NCBI GenBank assembly: GCA_029007475.1
Contig: JAQXHW010000108.1
Coordinates: forward strand, 1-32,538
Reading direction: 5' to 3'
Origin: Oscillospiraceae bacterium
Lineage (GTDB): Bacteria > Bacillota > Clostridia > Oscillospirales > Acutalibacteraceae
Length of the DNA stretch: 32,538 bases
Position numbers and translations under genes: made by a program
Part shown: positions 7,892 to 16,671 of the stretch, in pieces
Layout of the letters: each line of letters opens with the position of its first letter
Position numbering within the stretch: position 1 is the first letter of the stretch
Notes under the pieces: generated by a model
Database searches by the model: none
The model's input: only the letters and a program-made list of their open reading frames with translations
Told to the model about the DNA's origin: nothing

Positions 7892-8953
7892 ATGGTAAAC
7901 AAGGAGTTATTCGAGGCTCTTGCCCTTCTCGAAAAGGAAAAGGGTATTCCCGTAGAGTACATGATTGACCAAATCAAGAGGGCAATCGTGGTAGCCTGTA
8001 AAAATCTTTACGGCAACGAGAATGTGGATATCGTTATGGACCCTGAAAAGAACACATTCAACGTAAAGCTCATTAAGACAGTTGTTGAGGAGGTTGAGGA
8101 CGAGTCTGCTGAAATCGCTCTTGCTGACGCAAAGCAGATTTCAAAGCGCGCCGCAGTCGGCAAGGAATTAGGTATTCCACTCGACCCCAAGAAGTTCGGA
8201 AGAATCGCAGTCAGCGCTTCCAAGAACGTTATCCACGGCGGTATCCGTGACGGCGAAAAGGGTCAGGCATTAAGAGAGTTCCAGTCAAAGTACAAGGAGC
8301 TTTTAACCGCTACTGTTGAGAGAATAGACCCTAAAACAGGTAACGCAACTCTCAAATTCGGCAAGGCTGAGGCAATTCTCCCCAAGTCAGAGCAGATTGC
8401 CGATGAGGTGCTCACCGAGGGCGAGCATATTAAGGTTTACGTTGTTGACGTTAAGGTAGGCGACAGAGGTCCCCGCGCTATTATTTCAAGAACACACCCC
8501 GATTTCGTAAGAAAGATGTTCGAAACAGAGGTTCCCGAAATCTTTGACGGAATTGTTGAGATTAAGTCTATCTCCCGTGAGGCAGGCTCCCGTACAAAAA
8601 TGGCAGTTATCTCCAACGACCCCGAGGTTGACGCAGTAGGCGCCTGTATCGGTACAAGAGGCGCAAGAGTTAACGCTATTGTTGAGGAGCTCTGCGGCGA
8701 AAAAATCGACATAATCGTTTACGACGAGGATCCCGAGAAGTTTATTGCGGCTTCTCTCTCTCCTGCAAACGTTCTCTCGGTACAGCTTGCAGAGGACGGC
8801 TCAAAGGCTTGCAGGGTAACCGTTCCCGACGGCCAGCTTTCCCTCGCTATCGGCAACAAGGGTCAGAACGCCCGCCTTGCAGCAAAGCTCACAGGATGGA
8901 AAATTGATATCCGTCCCGAGAGCGGCTTCTTCGGCGAGGATACCGAGGACTGA
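7892..8953 (+). CDS. nusA: NusA, transcription elongation/termination factor
   Basis: NusA binds RNA polymerase and nascent RNA and modulates pausing, termination and antitermination. The protein has 353 residues in the order N-terminal polymerase-binding domain, S1 domain (KYKELLTATVERIDPKTGNA), KH1 (around DPEVDAVGACIGTRGARV) and KH2 (VPDGQLSLAIGNKGQNARLA). There is no C-terminal AR repeat extension, as is usual in Firmicutes. I chose ATG at 7892, giving the expected N-terminus MVNKELFEALALLEKEKG. The same frame is open to 7865, but the extra residues are atypical. The ribosome binding site is AAAGGA at 7873-7878, with a rather long spacer. Confidence 0.96.
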   Translation: MVNKELFEALALLEKEKGIPVEYMIDQIKRAIVVACKNLYGNENVDIVMDPEKNTFNVKLIKTVVEEVEDESAEIALADAKQISKRAAVGKELGIPLDPKKFGRIAVSASKNVIHGGIRDGEKGQALREFQSKYKELLTATVERIDPKTGNATLKFGKAEAILPKSEQIADEVLTEGEHIKVYVVDVKVGDRGPRAIISRTHPDFVRKMFETEVPEIFDGIVEIKSISREAGSRTKMAVISNDPEVDAVGACIGTRGARVNAIVEELCGEKIDIIVYDEDPEKFIAASLSPANVLSVQLAEDGSKACRVTVPDGQLSLAIGNKGQNARLAAKLTGWKIDIRPESGFFGEDTED

Positions 8954-8985
8954 TAATATAAAAAATGCCAAAAGGAGGAATTTTA

Positions 8986-9288
8986 ATGAAGCAGAGAAAA
9001 ATTCCCATGAGAAAATGCACAGGCTGTAACGAGATGAAGCCGAAAAATGAGCTTATCCGAGTGGTAAAAGCTCCCGATAAGCTAAGCGATACCGGCGAGG
9101 TTTTGGAAAAGGGCGAAATATCCTTAGACTTAACCTCAAAGAAAGCCGGCAGAGGTGCATATATCTGCAAGAATATCGAATGCTTTAATGCGGCGAAGAA
9201 AGCAAGACGCTTTGAAAAGGCTTTCGCAACCCAAATTCCCTCCTCGGTTTATGATTCTATGGAGGAGGAGCTTAAAAAAAGTGAATGA
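8986..9288 (+). CDS. rnpM: YlxR/RnpM family RNA-binding protein
   Basis: A small basic protein of 100 residues with the family motifs MRKCTGCNE near the N-terminus and GRGAYIC in the middle. In Bacillus-type bacteria YlxR has been described as a modulator of RNase P (RnpM). ATG at 8986 has an excellent ribosome binding site (AAAGGAGG, 8971-8978); the in-frame ATG at 8965 would precede that site. It sits at its conserved place between nusA and ylxQ and overlaps ylxQ by eight bases. Confidence 0.92.
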   Translation: MKQRKIPMRKCTGCNEMKPKNELIRVVKAPDKLSDTGEVLEKGEISLDLTSKKAGRGAYICKNIECFNAAKKARRFEKAFATQIPSSVYDSMEEELKKSE

Positions 9289-9610
9289 CAGGCTGCTGTC
9301 TCTGCTGGGAATATGTCGACGTGCCGGTAAAATGGCAATAGGCTTTGACCCTGCGGTAGATTCCATAGAAACCGACAAAACTAAACTTGTGTTAGCCGCG
9401 TCGGATATATCAGCTAACACCGCCAAAAAGCTAAAGGCTGTGGCAGATGCGCATAAGGTGGACTTCATCTTTATTAAGAGAACTAAGGATGAGCTGAGCT
9501 TTTCTCTCGGCAAAACCTGCGCTTTGGTTGCCATAACCGACCACGGCTTCGAAAAGAAGATAAGAGAGCTTATTTTGGCAGAGTGTAATGAAGGAGGAAA
9601 CAGTTTATGA
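9281..9610 (+). CDS. ylxQ: YlxQ, L7Ae-family RNA-binding protein
   Basis: A 109-residue protein of the L7Ae/L30e fold, which binds kink-turn RNA. Visible signatures are LLSLLGICRRAGKMAIGFD at the start and KTKLVLAASDISANTAKK. I chose GTG at 9281, inside the end of ylxR and about ten bases after a GGAGGAGG stretch (9261-9268). This gives VNDRLLSLLG, the expected N-terminus; the longer open frame from 9155 adds residues that merely shadow ylxR. The stop overlaps the infB ATG (ATGA). The exact role is not settled in the family. Confidence 0.9.
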   Translation: MNDRLLSLLGICRRAGKMAIGFDPAVDSIETDKTKLVLAASDISANTAKKLKAVADAHKVDFIFIKRTKDELSFSLGKTCALVAITDHGFEKKIRELILAECNEGGNSL

Positions 9611-12012
9611 TTAAATATAAGGTACGCGAGGTGGCTAAGGACTTAGGCCTTCAGAGCAAGGAGGTCGCAGACGTTGTAAGCAAATACAGCGGCAAAACCA
9701 AAAACTCCATGACCGCCTTAGAGGAAGATGAGCTTAATTTCGTTTTCGATTACTTTACTCAGAAAAATTCCGTTGAGAGCCTCTCGGATTACTTCGCAGT
9801 TCGTGACAGAGCTATCGAGGCAAGAGAGCAGGCAGCTCAGTCTCAGACAGAGGTTAAAGAGGAAGTAAAAGATGAGGTTAAGGCAGAAAGGCCCTCAAAG
9901 GCCGAAAAGACTTCCGAGAAAAAAGCCGATAAGCCTGCACAGGAGAAGAAGCCTGCCACTCAGAAGACAGAGCAGAAGGCTCCCCGAAAGGTTGACAACA
10001 CACCCATTGATAATTCCGTTATCAAGAGCAAGCGCAGCGAGGGCAAGGTTATTGATACCCGCGCAAGCTACGTAAATGTTGAGAGATACAATGAGAAATA
10101 CGACCGCATGGCTTACGACAAGGTTCGCTCAGACAGCAATATGTCAAAGGCTAAGCAGAAGATTAACCAGCGTTCACAGCAGAAGGGCAAGCACAGAAGC
10201 GCCAAGCGCGAAACTGAGCAGGAGAGAATGAACCGTATTGCTCAGGAGAGAAAACAGAAGGCAATTACAATTAAGATTCCCGATGAGATTACCATTCAGG
10301 AGCTTGCCTTAAGACTCAAGGCAACCGTTGCCGAGGTTATCAAAAAGGCCTTCCTCATGGGTACAATGGTTACCGCTAACGATTCCGTCGATTTCGATAC
10401 AGCTTCGCTTATTGCCATGGAGTTCCACGCAAAGGTTGAAAGAGAAGTTGTGGTTACTATTGAGGAGAGAATTATCGACGACTCCGAGGACGACGAGGAG
10501 AATCTCCAGGGCCGTGCTCCCGTAGTTGTTGTTATGGGACACGTTGACCACGGAAAGACCTCTCTCCTCGACTATATCCGTCATTCAGAGGTCACCGCTA
10601 CCGAGGCAGGCGGTATTACTCAGCATATAGGTGCATACAGAGTAAACCTTGACGGCAGAGATATTACCTTCCTTGATACTCCCGGACATGAAGCCTTTAC
10701 AACCATGCGTCTGAGAGGTGCTCAGGTTACCGATATTGCAATCCTCGTTGTTGCCGCTGACGACGGAATTATGCCCCAGACAGTTGAGGCTATCAACCAC
10801 GCAAAAGCAGCAGGCGTTTCTATTATTGTTGCAATCAACAAAATGGATAAGCCCGAGGCCAACCCCGACAGAGTTATGCAGCAGCTCACCGAATATGAGA
10901 TTATTCCCGAGGCTTGGGGCGGCGACACACCCTGTATACCTGTTTCGGCAAAGACAGGTATGGGCATTGACGACCTTCTCGAAATGGTACTCCTTATCGC
11001 AGATATGAAGGAGCTAAAGGCTAATCCCGACCGTGCCGCAAAGGGTACTGTTGTTGAGGCTCGTCTTGATAAGGGCAGAGGTCCTATTGCTACTATTCTT
11101 GTTCAAAACGGTACTCTCCGCGTTGGCGATATCGTTGTTGCAGGTACGGCAGTAGGCAGAGTTCGTGCAATGACCAATGAGCGCGGCGAAAAGGTAAAGG
11201 AAGCCGGTCCCTCCGTACCTGTTGAGATTACGGGTCTTGCAGAGGTTCCCTCCGGCGGCGACACGGTAAACGCAGTTTCGGACGAGAGACTTGCCCGTGA
11301 GCTTGTAGAGCAGAGAAAGACTCAGCAGAAAGAGGAGCTCTTTAATTCAAGAACTAAGGTTAACCTTGATAATCTCTTTGACCAGATGAAGTTAGGCGAG
11401 GTTAAGGAGCTTAAAATCGTTGTTAAGGCAGACGTTCAGGGCTCGGTTGAGGCTGTACGTCAGTCCTTAGAGAAACTCTCAAACGAGGAAGTAAGAGTTG
11501 CCTGTATCCACTGCGGCGTAGGTGCTGTCAACGAGTCCGACGTAATGCTCGCTAACGCATCCAACGCAATTATCGTAGGCTTTAACGTACGTCCCGACTC
11601 CGTTGCCGCAGCCAACGCAGAGCGCGACGGTGTTGATATGAGAATGTATACCATTATCTACGACTGTATCGAGGAGATTGAGTCGGCTATGAAGGGTATG
11701 CTTGCTCCCAAGAAGCGCGAGGTACAGCTTGGCTATGCCGAGTGCCGTAACGTCATTAAGATTAAGTCTATCGGTACTATCGCAGGCTCATACGTCAAGA
11801 GCGGTAAGATTCAGAGAAACGCTCTCATAAGAGTTGTTCGAGACGGTATTATTATCGCTGAGGACTCCGTTGCGTCTCTCCAGAGATTTAAGGACGCCGT
11901 TAAGGAGGTTTCCGAGGGCTACGAGTGCGGTATCGGACTTGAGAGATTTTCCGACCTTAAGGAAGGCGACATCTTTGAGGCATATATTATCGAAGAATAT
12001 CGAGAGGATTAA
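9607..12012 (+). CDS. infB: Translation initiation factor IF-2
   Basis: IF-2 is the GTPase that brings initiator tRNA to the 30S subunit and joins the subunits. The protein has 801 residues. A short IF2_N-like domain (residues 1-50) is followed by a charged Lys/Glu-rich linker (about 70-215) and a second IF2_N domain. The G domain has G1 GHVDHGKT (311-318), DTPGHE (about 357), NKMD (about 411) and SAK (about 446). Domains II, III (C1) and the fMet-tRNA-binding C2 follow, with YAECRNVIKIKSIGTIAGSY near the end. ATG at 9607 overlaps the ylxQ stop and has GAAGGAGG upstream. An initiator tRNA gene lies at the other end of the window. Confidence 0.98.
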   Translation: MIKYKVREVAKDLGLQSKEVADVVSKYSGKTKNSMTALEEDELNFVFDYFTQKNSVESLSDYFAVRDRAIEAREQAAQSQTEVKEEVKDEVKAERPSKAEKTSEKKADKPAQEKKPATQKTEQKAPRKVDNTPIDNSVIKSKRSEGKVIDTRASYVNVERYNEKYDRMAYDKVRSDSNMSKAKQKINQRSQQKGKHRSAKRETEQERMNRIAQERKQKAITIKIPDEITIQELALRLKATVAEVIKKAFLMGTMVTANDSVDFDTASLIAMEFHAKVEREVVVTIEERIIDDSEDDEENLQGRAPVVVVMGHVDHGKTSLLDYIRHSEVTATEAGGITQHIGAYRVNLDGRDITFLDTPGHEAFTTMRLRGAQVTDIAILVVAADDGIMPQTVEAINHAKAAGVSIIVAINKMDKPEANPDRVMQQLTEYEIIPEAWGGDTPCIPVSAKTGMGIDDLLEMVLLIADMKELKANPDRAAKGTVVEARLDKGRGPIATILVQNGTLRVGDIVVAGTAVGRVRAMTNERGEKVKEAGPSVPVEITGLAEVPSGGDTVNAVSDERLARELVEQRKTQQKEELFNSRTKVNLDNLFDQMKLGEVKELKIVVKADVQGSVEAVRQSLEKLSNEEVRVACIHCGVGAVNESDVMLANASNAIIVGFNVRPDSVAAANAERDGVDMRMYTIIYDCIEEIESAMKGMLAPKKREVQLGYAECRNVIKIKSIGTIAGSYVKSGKIQRNALIRVVRDGIIIAEDSVASLQRFKDAVKEVSEGYECGIGLERFSDLKEGDIFEAYIIEEYRED

Positions 12013-12015
12013 TAA

Positions 12016-12390
12016 ATGGCTAACCATAAGCTGTCAAGAACTACCGAAGATATAAAAAGAGAGCTCACGGCTATATTTCGTGAGCTCAAAGACCCCAGAG
12101 TGCAGGGAGCATTTGTTTCAATTATCAGGGTTGAGGTAACAAACGACCTTTCCTACTGCACCGTATATATTAGCGCAATCGAGGGTATGGACAGAGCTAA
12201 TGAAGCCGTAAAGGGACTGAAGAATGCCGCAGGCTTTATTCGCTCCGAGCTTGCGAAAAGGCTCTCAATACGCCATGTACCCGCCCTCATTTTTAAGGCA
12301 ACAGATTCCATTGAGTATTCCGCCTCAATCTCCAAGATATTAAACGATTTGGAGAAAAAGAGACCTCAGAACGAGGATGGGGAGGCTTAA
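12016..12390 (+). CDS. rbfA: RbfA, 30S ribosome-binding factor
   Basis: RbfA is a KH-type cold-shock and maturation factor for the 30S subunit. The 124-residue length is usual. Motifs seen are KLSRTTEDIKRELTAIFRELKDPR at the N-terminus (quoted in part from residues 4-27), VSIIRVEVTNDLSYCTVYIS and the end of the KH core RHVPALIFKATDSIEYSASI. It starts three bases after the infB stop, and its 3' end nearly abuts nrnA, whose ribosome binding site lies inside the rbfA end. Confidence 0.95.
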   Translation: MANHKLSRTTEDIKRELTAIFRELKDPRVQGAFVSIIRVEVTNDLSYCTVYISAIEGMDRANEAVKGLKNAAGFIRSELAKRLSIRHVPALIFKATDSIEYSASISKILNDLEKKRPQNEDGEA

Positions 12391-12391
12391 G

Positions 12392-13333
12392 ATGACTGAC
12401 CTTAAAACAGCAGCGGAGCTTTTGAAATCAAAGGATAATATCGAGATTTTAACTCATCACTATCCCGATGGGGATACCTTAGGCTCTGCCTATGCCCTGT
12501 GCCTGAGCTTACAGAGCATGGGTAAAAACGCAAGGGTCGTAACAAGCGGTGTGCCGGCTCACAAGTACGATTTTCTCAAGGACTCTATGAAGATGCAGAG
12601 CTTCGAGAGGGAGTTTGTTGTGAGCGTTGACGTTGCCGCTCCCTCCCTGTTAGGCGAAAACTTAGAGGAGTATGGGGAAATTATCGACCTTTGTATTGAC
12701 CATCACGGTACAAACTCAATGCAGGCAACCGATATTTATGTTGAGGCTCAGGCTGCCGCCTCCGCTGAGATTATTTATAATCTCATTTTGGAGCTGGGCT
12801 GTGAGATAACCCCTGAGATTGCAAACTGTATTTATACGGGAATTTCCACAGATACAGGCTGCTTCCGCTATTCAAATACAACCTCACGCACCCATGAAAT
12901 TGCCGCTGATTTAATGTCAAAGGGAGCAGACTGGCAGAAAATTAACGCTGTCATGTTCGAGATTAAATCGAAAGAACAGCTCCACTTAGAGCGCATGGTT
13001 TACCGCACTCTGGAATATCACTGCAACGGCAAAATGGCTCTTATTTATACCACTCTTGATATGCTCAAGGGCGCAGGTATCCGTGACGACGAGGTAGAGG
13101 GGCTTGCCTCTATCCCCAAGCAGATTGAGGGAGTGCTTTTGGGACTCACCTTAAGAGAGAAAGAGGACGGTACCTTTAAGATTTCCGCCCGCACTAACGA
13201 GGGTGCAAATGCCGCCGAGTTCTGCGGACTTTTCGGCGGCGGAGGTCATCCTGCGGCATCGGGCTGTACGATTGCCGGTGACCTTGATACCGTAAAATCA
13301 AGGCTAATAAAAGCCGCAGAGAGCCTTTTATGA
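12392..13333 (+). CDS. nrnA: NrnA-type DHH/DHHA1 nanoRNase / pAp phosphatase
   Basis: NrnA removes nucleotides from very short RNAs and dephosphorylates 3'-phosphoadenosine 5'-phosphate. The 313-residue protein has the DHH domain with THHYPDGDTLGS (residues 21-32), DHH at 103-105 and STDTGCFRY near 152-160. The DHHA1 domain ends with GGGGHPAASG (282-291). ATG at 12392 was chosen because GGGGAGG (12379-12385) lies six bases upstream; an earlier in-frame ATG at 12377 overlaps that site. The gene overlaps truB by four bases (ATGA). This is the normal position for nrnA, between rbfA and truB. Confidence 0.94.
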   Translation: MTDLKTAAELLKSKDNIEILTHHYPDGDTLGSAYALCLSLQSMGKNARVVTSGVPAHKYDFLKDSMKMQSFEREFVVSVDVAAPSLLGENLEEYGEIIDLCIDHHGTNSMQATDIYVEAQAAASAEIIYNLILELGCEITPEIANCIYTGISTDTGCFRYSNTTSRTHEIAADLMSKGADWQKINAVMFEIKSKEQLHLERMVYRTLEYHCNGKMALIYTTLDMLKGAGIRDDEVEGLASIPKQIEGVLLGLTLREKEDGTFKISARTNEGANAAEFCGLFGGGGHPAASGCTIAGDLDTVKSRLIKAAESLL

Positions 13334-14247
13334 ACGGTGTAATCGTAATTAACAAGCCCACGGAGTTTACCTCCTTCGACGTGGTTGCGGTGGTGAGGAA
13401 AACACTTCATACCAAGAAGGTCGGGCACTGCGGTACTCTCGACCCTAACGCTACCGGAGTTTTACCCATACTCATCGGCAGAGCCGCAAAGGCACAGGAT
13501 ATTCTCCCTAACCACGACAAGACCTACCTTGCTTCCTTTAGGCTGGGTATGGTAACGGACACGCTCGATATATGGGGAGAGGTAAAGACCGAGGAAAAAA
13601 CCTGCGTTAAAAAGGACGAGCTTCTGAAAGTTTTGGAGAATTTCAAGGGGGAGATATACCAAATTCCTCCTATGTATTCCGCAATTAAAATTGACGGCAA
13701 ACGCCTTTACGATTTAGCCCGTGAGGGTAAAGAGGTTGAGAGAGCTCCGCGAAAAATCACGGTTTATTCTCTTGAGCTTTTGGAGTTTTGTGAGGAGACA
13801 CAAGAGGGAAAGCTGAGAGCTTCCTGCTCAAAGGGAACCTATATCCGTACGCTCATTGACGATATTGCCAAATGCGTATGCGTCGGCGGCACAATGACCT
13901 CCCTAATTAGAGAGTGCGCCTGCGGTTTTTCTCTTGAGAGTGCAATTTCCTTAGAGGAGCTTAAAGCCCTCGCTGAGGCTGAGAGAGCAGAGGAAAGAAT
14001 TTTATCAACCGAAAGCCTTTTTACCTCGTATAAGGCCGTGTATATCTCAGCTCCTCAGGCAAAGCGTTTCGCAAACGGCGGTGCTTTAGAGGTTTCGCGC
14101 ATAAGAGATATCCCAAAACTCACCGACGGCGAAATACTAAGGGTGAAATACCCGGAGAAAGACTTTTGGGCCTTAGGTAAATATTCGTCGGCTAAAAACG
14201 AAATAGCGGTATATAAGCAGTTTTGCGATTATACAGACGTAAATTAA
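13330..14247 (+). CDS. truB: TruB, tRNA pseudouridine-55 synthase
   Basis: TruB makes pseudouridine 55 in the T-loop of tRNAs. The 305-residue protein starts with GVIVINKPTEFTSFDVV, followed by the catalytic motif GHCGTLDPNATGVLPI with Asp38 as the nucleophile, and later YQIPPMYSAIKIDGKRLYDLAREG and SCSKGTYIRTLIDDI. The C-terminal 70 residues correspond to the PUA-like end. It is the last gene of the operon, followed by a terminator. The ribF and rpsO genes, which often come next in Firmicutes, are absent here. Confidence 0.97.
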   Translation: MNGVIVINKPTEFTSFDVVAVVRKTLHTKKVGHCGTLDPNATGVLPILIGRAAKAQDILPNHDKTYLASFRLGMVTDTLDIWGEVKTEEKTCVKKDELLKVLENFKGEIYQIPPMYSAIKIDGKRLYDLAREGKEVERAPRKITVYSLELLEFCEETQEGKLRASCSKGTYIRTLIDDIAKCVCVGGTMTSLIRECACGFSLESAISLEELKALAEAERAEERILSTESLFTSYKAVYISAPQAKRFANGGALEVSRIRDIPKLTDGEILRVKYPEKDFWALGKYSSAKNEIAVYKQFCDYTDVN

Positions 14248-14330
14248 TGGCAGATACTTTTTATAAAATTCCCTAAACTGCGGACTCTCGGAAAACAGAC
14301 TGCCGAGGCAGAAAATAATACTAAGCAAAG

Positions 14331-14368
14331 AACTGATTTCGTTATAGCGGAGTCAGTTTTGTTTTTTG
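14331..14368 (+). terminator. Terminator after truB
   Basis: Arms AACTGATTTCG (14331-14341) and CGGAGTCAGTT (14348-14358) pair over 11 bp with two G-U pairs around a TTATAG loop, followed by a T-rich tract (TTTTGTTTTTT). The interval 14248-14542 has no gene: it contains this terminator and the promoter and operator of the next operon. Confidence 0.85.
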
Positions 14369-14459
14369 CTTGAATTATGTAATAGCTTCGGCGGTTGATA
14401 TGTTTTGGCGGCAGGTTAAAATTGAGTTTTTCTGACAATTATTTAACCCTTGTACCCAA

Positions 14460-14495
14460 TGATACAAAAATGATACAATTAAAGTGTAATATAAA
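14460..14495 (+). promoter_or_regulatory. Promoter with TGATACA direct repeat before the response regulator
   Basis: TGATACA occurs at 14460-14466 and again at 14471-14477, exactly 11 bases apart. This is the geometry of OmpR/PhoB-family binding sites. A -10 candidate follows as TAATAT (14487-14492) or TATAAA (14490-14495), with no good -35, so the repeats occupy the -35 region as at activator-dependent promoters. The same repeat recurs before the FemX-like gene. I infer autoregulation by the regulator encoded next. Confidence 0.65.
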
Positions 14496-14542
14496 ATCGG
14501 TAAATTTTTTTGTAATATAAGGAAAATCGGTTGGGTGATAAT

Positions 14543-15196
14543 ATGATAAACATTTTAATAGTTGAAGATGAGGAAAGTATAGCTAATCTCATAAGCCTTG
14601 CCCTATCTCAGAGAGGATATACCTCCACGATAGCAATAAACGGGGAAGAGGGCGCAAATTTGGTTGAAAGCAAGAGCTTCGACCTGGCGCTCTTAGATGT
14701 TATGCTTCCGAAAATAGGCGGATTTGAGCTTTTTGAATACATAAAGAATTTTGATATTCCCGTCATATTCATAACAGCCAAGAGTGCCGTTGAGGATAGG
14801 GTAAAAGGACTTAATTTGGGAGCAGAGGACTATATCGTAAAGCCCTTTGATATCGCGGAGCTTTTAGCCAGGGTTGACGGTGTTTTAAGACGTCACAAGA
14901 AGTGGGAGGAGACTCTTTCATTTGATGATATTAAGATAGACGCCACCTCGCGAATTGTTACGAAGGGCGGCAGGAAGGTGGAGCTTACCAACAAGGAGTA
15001 TGAAACCCTTGTTTTCCTGCTGAGGAATAAGAATATCGCTCTCTACCGGGAAACTATCTACGAGCAGGTTTGGAATGAGCCTTTTATGGGGGATACCCGC
15101 ACCGTGGACTTGCATATTCATCGGCTTCGTCAGAAGCTCTCGCTAAAGGATAGAATCGAAGCTGTCTACAAGGTAGGATATCGCTTTGTTGACTGA
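14543..15196 (+). CDS. OmpR/PhoB-family response regulator
   Basis: A two-component response regulator of 217 residues. The receiver domain has the acidic pocket (VEDEE, Asp9), the phosphoacceptor Asp52 in LLDVMLP, Thr78 and Lys100 in VKPFD. The C-terminal winged helix ends with TRTVDLHIHRLRQKL and VYKVGYRFVD, typical of DNA-binding OmpR-type regulators. I chose ATG at 14543, after GGGTGAT, because MINILIVEDEE is the canonical N-terminus; a TTG at 14531 is also in frame. The sensor kinase gene follows 50 bases downstream. The tandem 11-base repeats in the two nearby promoters suit this class of regulator. Confidence 0.93.
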   Translation: MINILIVEDEESIANLISLALSQRGYTSTIAINGEEGANLVESKSFDLALLDVMLPKIGGFELFEYIKNFDIPVIFITAKSAVEDRVKGLNLGAEDYIVKPFDIAELLARVDGVLRRHKKWEETLSFDDIKIDATSRIVTKGGRKVELTNKEYETLVFLLRNKNIALYRETIYEQVWNEPFMGDTRTVDLHIHRLRQKLSLKDRIEAVYKVGYRFVD

Positions 15197-15246
15197 GGTT
15201 AATTTGTCAGAGCAGGTAGAAATTAGTCAAAAGGAGAGAAACGCTC

Positions 15247-16671
15247 TTGAAATTCGGCTTTAAGATGTTTATAGTATCTTTTCTCATAATAATTATCTCC
15301 TTCGGCATAGGGGGATTTCTCCTTGTTAATTCTGTTTTCAATCATAATTTTGAGAGAATAACCGCATCTAACTTCGAGAATAACCGCTATATTGCCGCCT
15401 CTTTGGACGCAATGGTTAAAAATGCAAAGAGCATGGGCTTTGATAACAATAGTATCAACTTCACGGTTGAAAGCTTCAAGAACCAAATGGAGGGAAAAAG
15501 AGGGGATACCGAGGTCAAAATTTGTGCTATGAGCGAAACCTTTTTGTATAACAGCGATTCCTTTGTGAACAGGCTGGGTTATTACGGCTACGGCTCAAAG
15601 ATTTATCATGAGGACGGTAAATACTACTATCAGGTTGTGACCTGTATTGTTCCTACAAATACTCCTCTTTATGTGGAAACCCTTACGGATATTACTTCGG
15701 TTTTTGAAGAAAGAGAAGGTTACAGCGGGATTTTCCAGCTTGTGCTCTTAGGCGTTGCGGTGGCGGCTTCCGCGATACTCTGGTTTTTCTCCTACTATAT
15801 AACAAGACCGCTCTATAAGCTCAAGAAAACGGCAGGGGAGATAGCCTCGGGGGATTACTCCGTCAGGGCGGATTTGTCATTACGAAAAGCAGGCTCGGAG
15901 GAGGTTTATGCTCTGGGCAGGAGCTTTGATACCATGGCTGAGAGCATGGAGCATCACATCGAGGAGCTTAAAGAGGAAGCGCGCAGACGCGACGATTTTG
16001 TAGGTAATTTCACCCATGAGCTCAAGACGCCCTTAACCTCGGTAATCGGTTACAGCGATATGCTGAGAAGCTACAACCTGCCCGAGGCAAAAAAGCGGGA
16101 ATGCGCTGAGTTAATTTATAAAGAGGGCAAGAGGCTTGAGTCCCTTTCAATTAATCTCCTAAGCCTTATAGTGCTTAAAAACGAGGGAGTGAAATACGAA
16201 AAGCTGTCTGCCGCTTTACTCCTTGAGGACGTAAAAAAGGTGTTAAAGTTTCTTCTTGAAAAGTACGGAGTTACCCTCAAAATCAGCTCTGAGGACTGTA
16301 TCGTTTTAGGTGAGCCCTCCCTTGTTAAAACCTTAATTTATAACCTTGTGGATAACGGGGCTAAAGCCTCTGAGCCTCAGGATGAAATTGAGATATTGGG
16401 AGCAGTAGAGGGGGATAAATACAGAATAACCGTAAGGGATAAGGGCAGAGGAATACCAAAGGATGAAATAGAAAAAATCCGAGAGCCTTTTTATATGGTT
16501 GACAAATCAAGAGCAAGAAGGCAGGGCGGCGCAGGCTTAGGCCTTGCCCTATGCGCTGAGCTTTCGCGACTTCACGAGGGAGAGCTGAGAATTGAAAGCG
16601 TGGAAAATAAGGGTACGGACGTGAGCTTTACTCTTCCTGTTTTTAAGGAGGTTAGGGATGAAAAAAATTAG
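15247..16671 (+). CDS. Membrane sensor histidine kinase
   Basis: The cognate sensor kinase, 474 residues. Membrane helix 1 spans about residues 8-28, an extracellular sensor domain about 29-160, helix 2 about 162-184 and HAMP about 185-240. The HisKA domain has the phosphorylated His257 in NFTHELKTPLTSVIGYSDML, and the ATPase domain has Asn370 (NLVDNGAKAS), DKGRGIP near 398-404 and GGAGLGLAL near 427-435. The best start is TTG at 15247: AAGGAGAG (15231-15238) lies eight bases upstream, and the next in-frame ATG (15265) would cut into helix 1. The 3' end overlaps the next gene by 14 bases. The signal sensed is unknown. Confidence 0.93.
   Translation: MKFGFKMFIVSFLIIIISFGIGGFLLVNSVFNHNFERITASNFENNRYIAASLDAMVKNAKSMGFDNNSINFTVESFKNQMEGKRGDTEVKICAMSETFLYNSDSFVNRLGYYGYGSKIYHEDGKYYYQVVTCIVPTNTPLYVETLTDITSVFEEREGYSGIFQLVLLGVAVAASAILWFFSYYITRPLYKLKKTAGEIASGDYSVRADLSLRKAGSEEVYALGRSFDTMAESMEHHIEELKEEARRRDDFVGNFTHELKTPLTSVIGYSDMLRSYNLPEAKKRECAELIYKEGKRLESLSINLLSLIVLKNEGVKYEKLSAALLLEDVKKVLKFLLEKYGVTLKISSEDCIVLGEPSLVKTLIYNLVDNGAKASEPQDEIEILGAVEGDKYRITVRDKGRGIPKDEIEKIREPFYMVDKSRARRQGGAGLGLALCAELSRLHEGELRIESVENKGTDVSFTLPVFKEVRDEKN

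Noticed and set aside
14248..14330. Possible lost ribF/rpsO genes after truB
   Set aside because: No remnant of either protein is visible in any frame, and a normal terminator follows. The operon simply ends here in this lineage, which is common enough not to be a finding.
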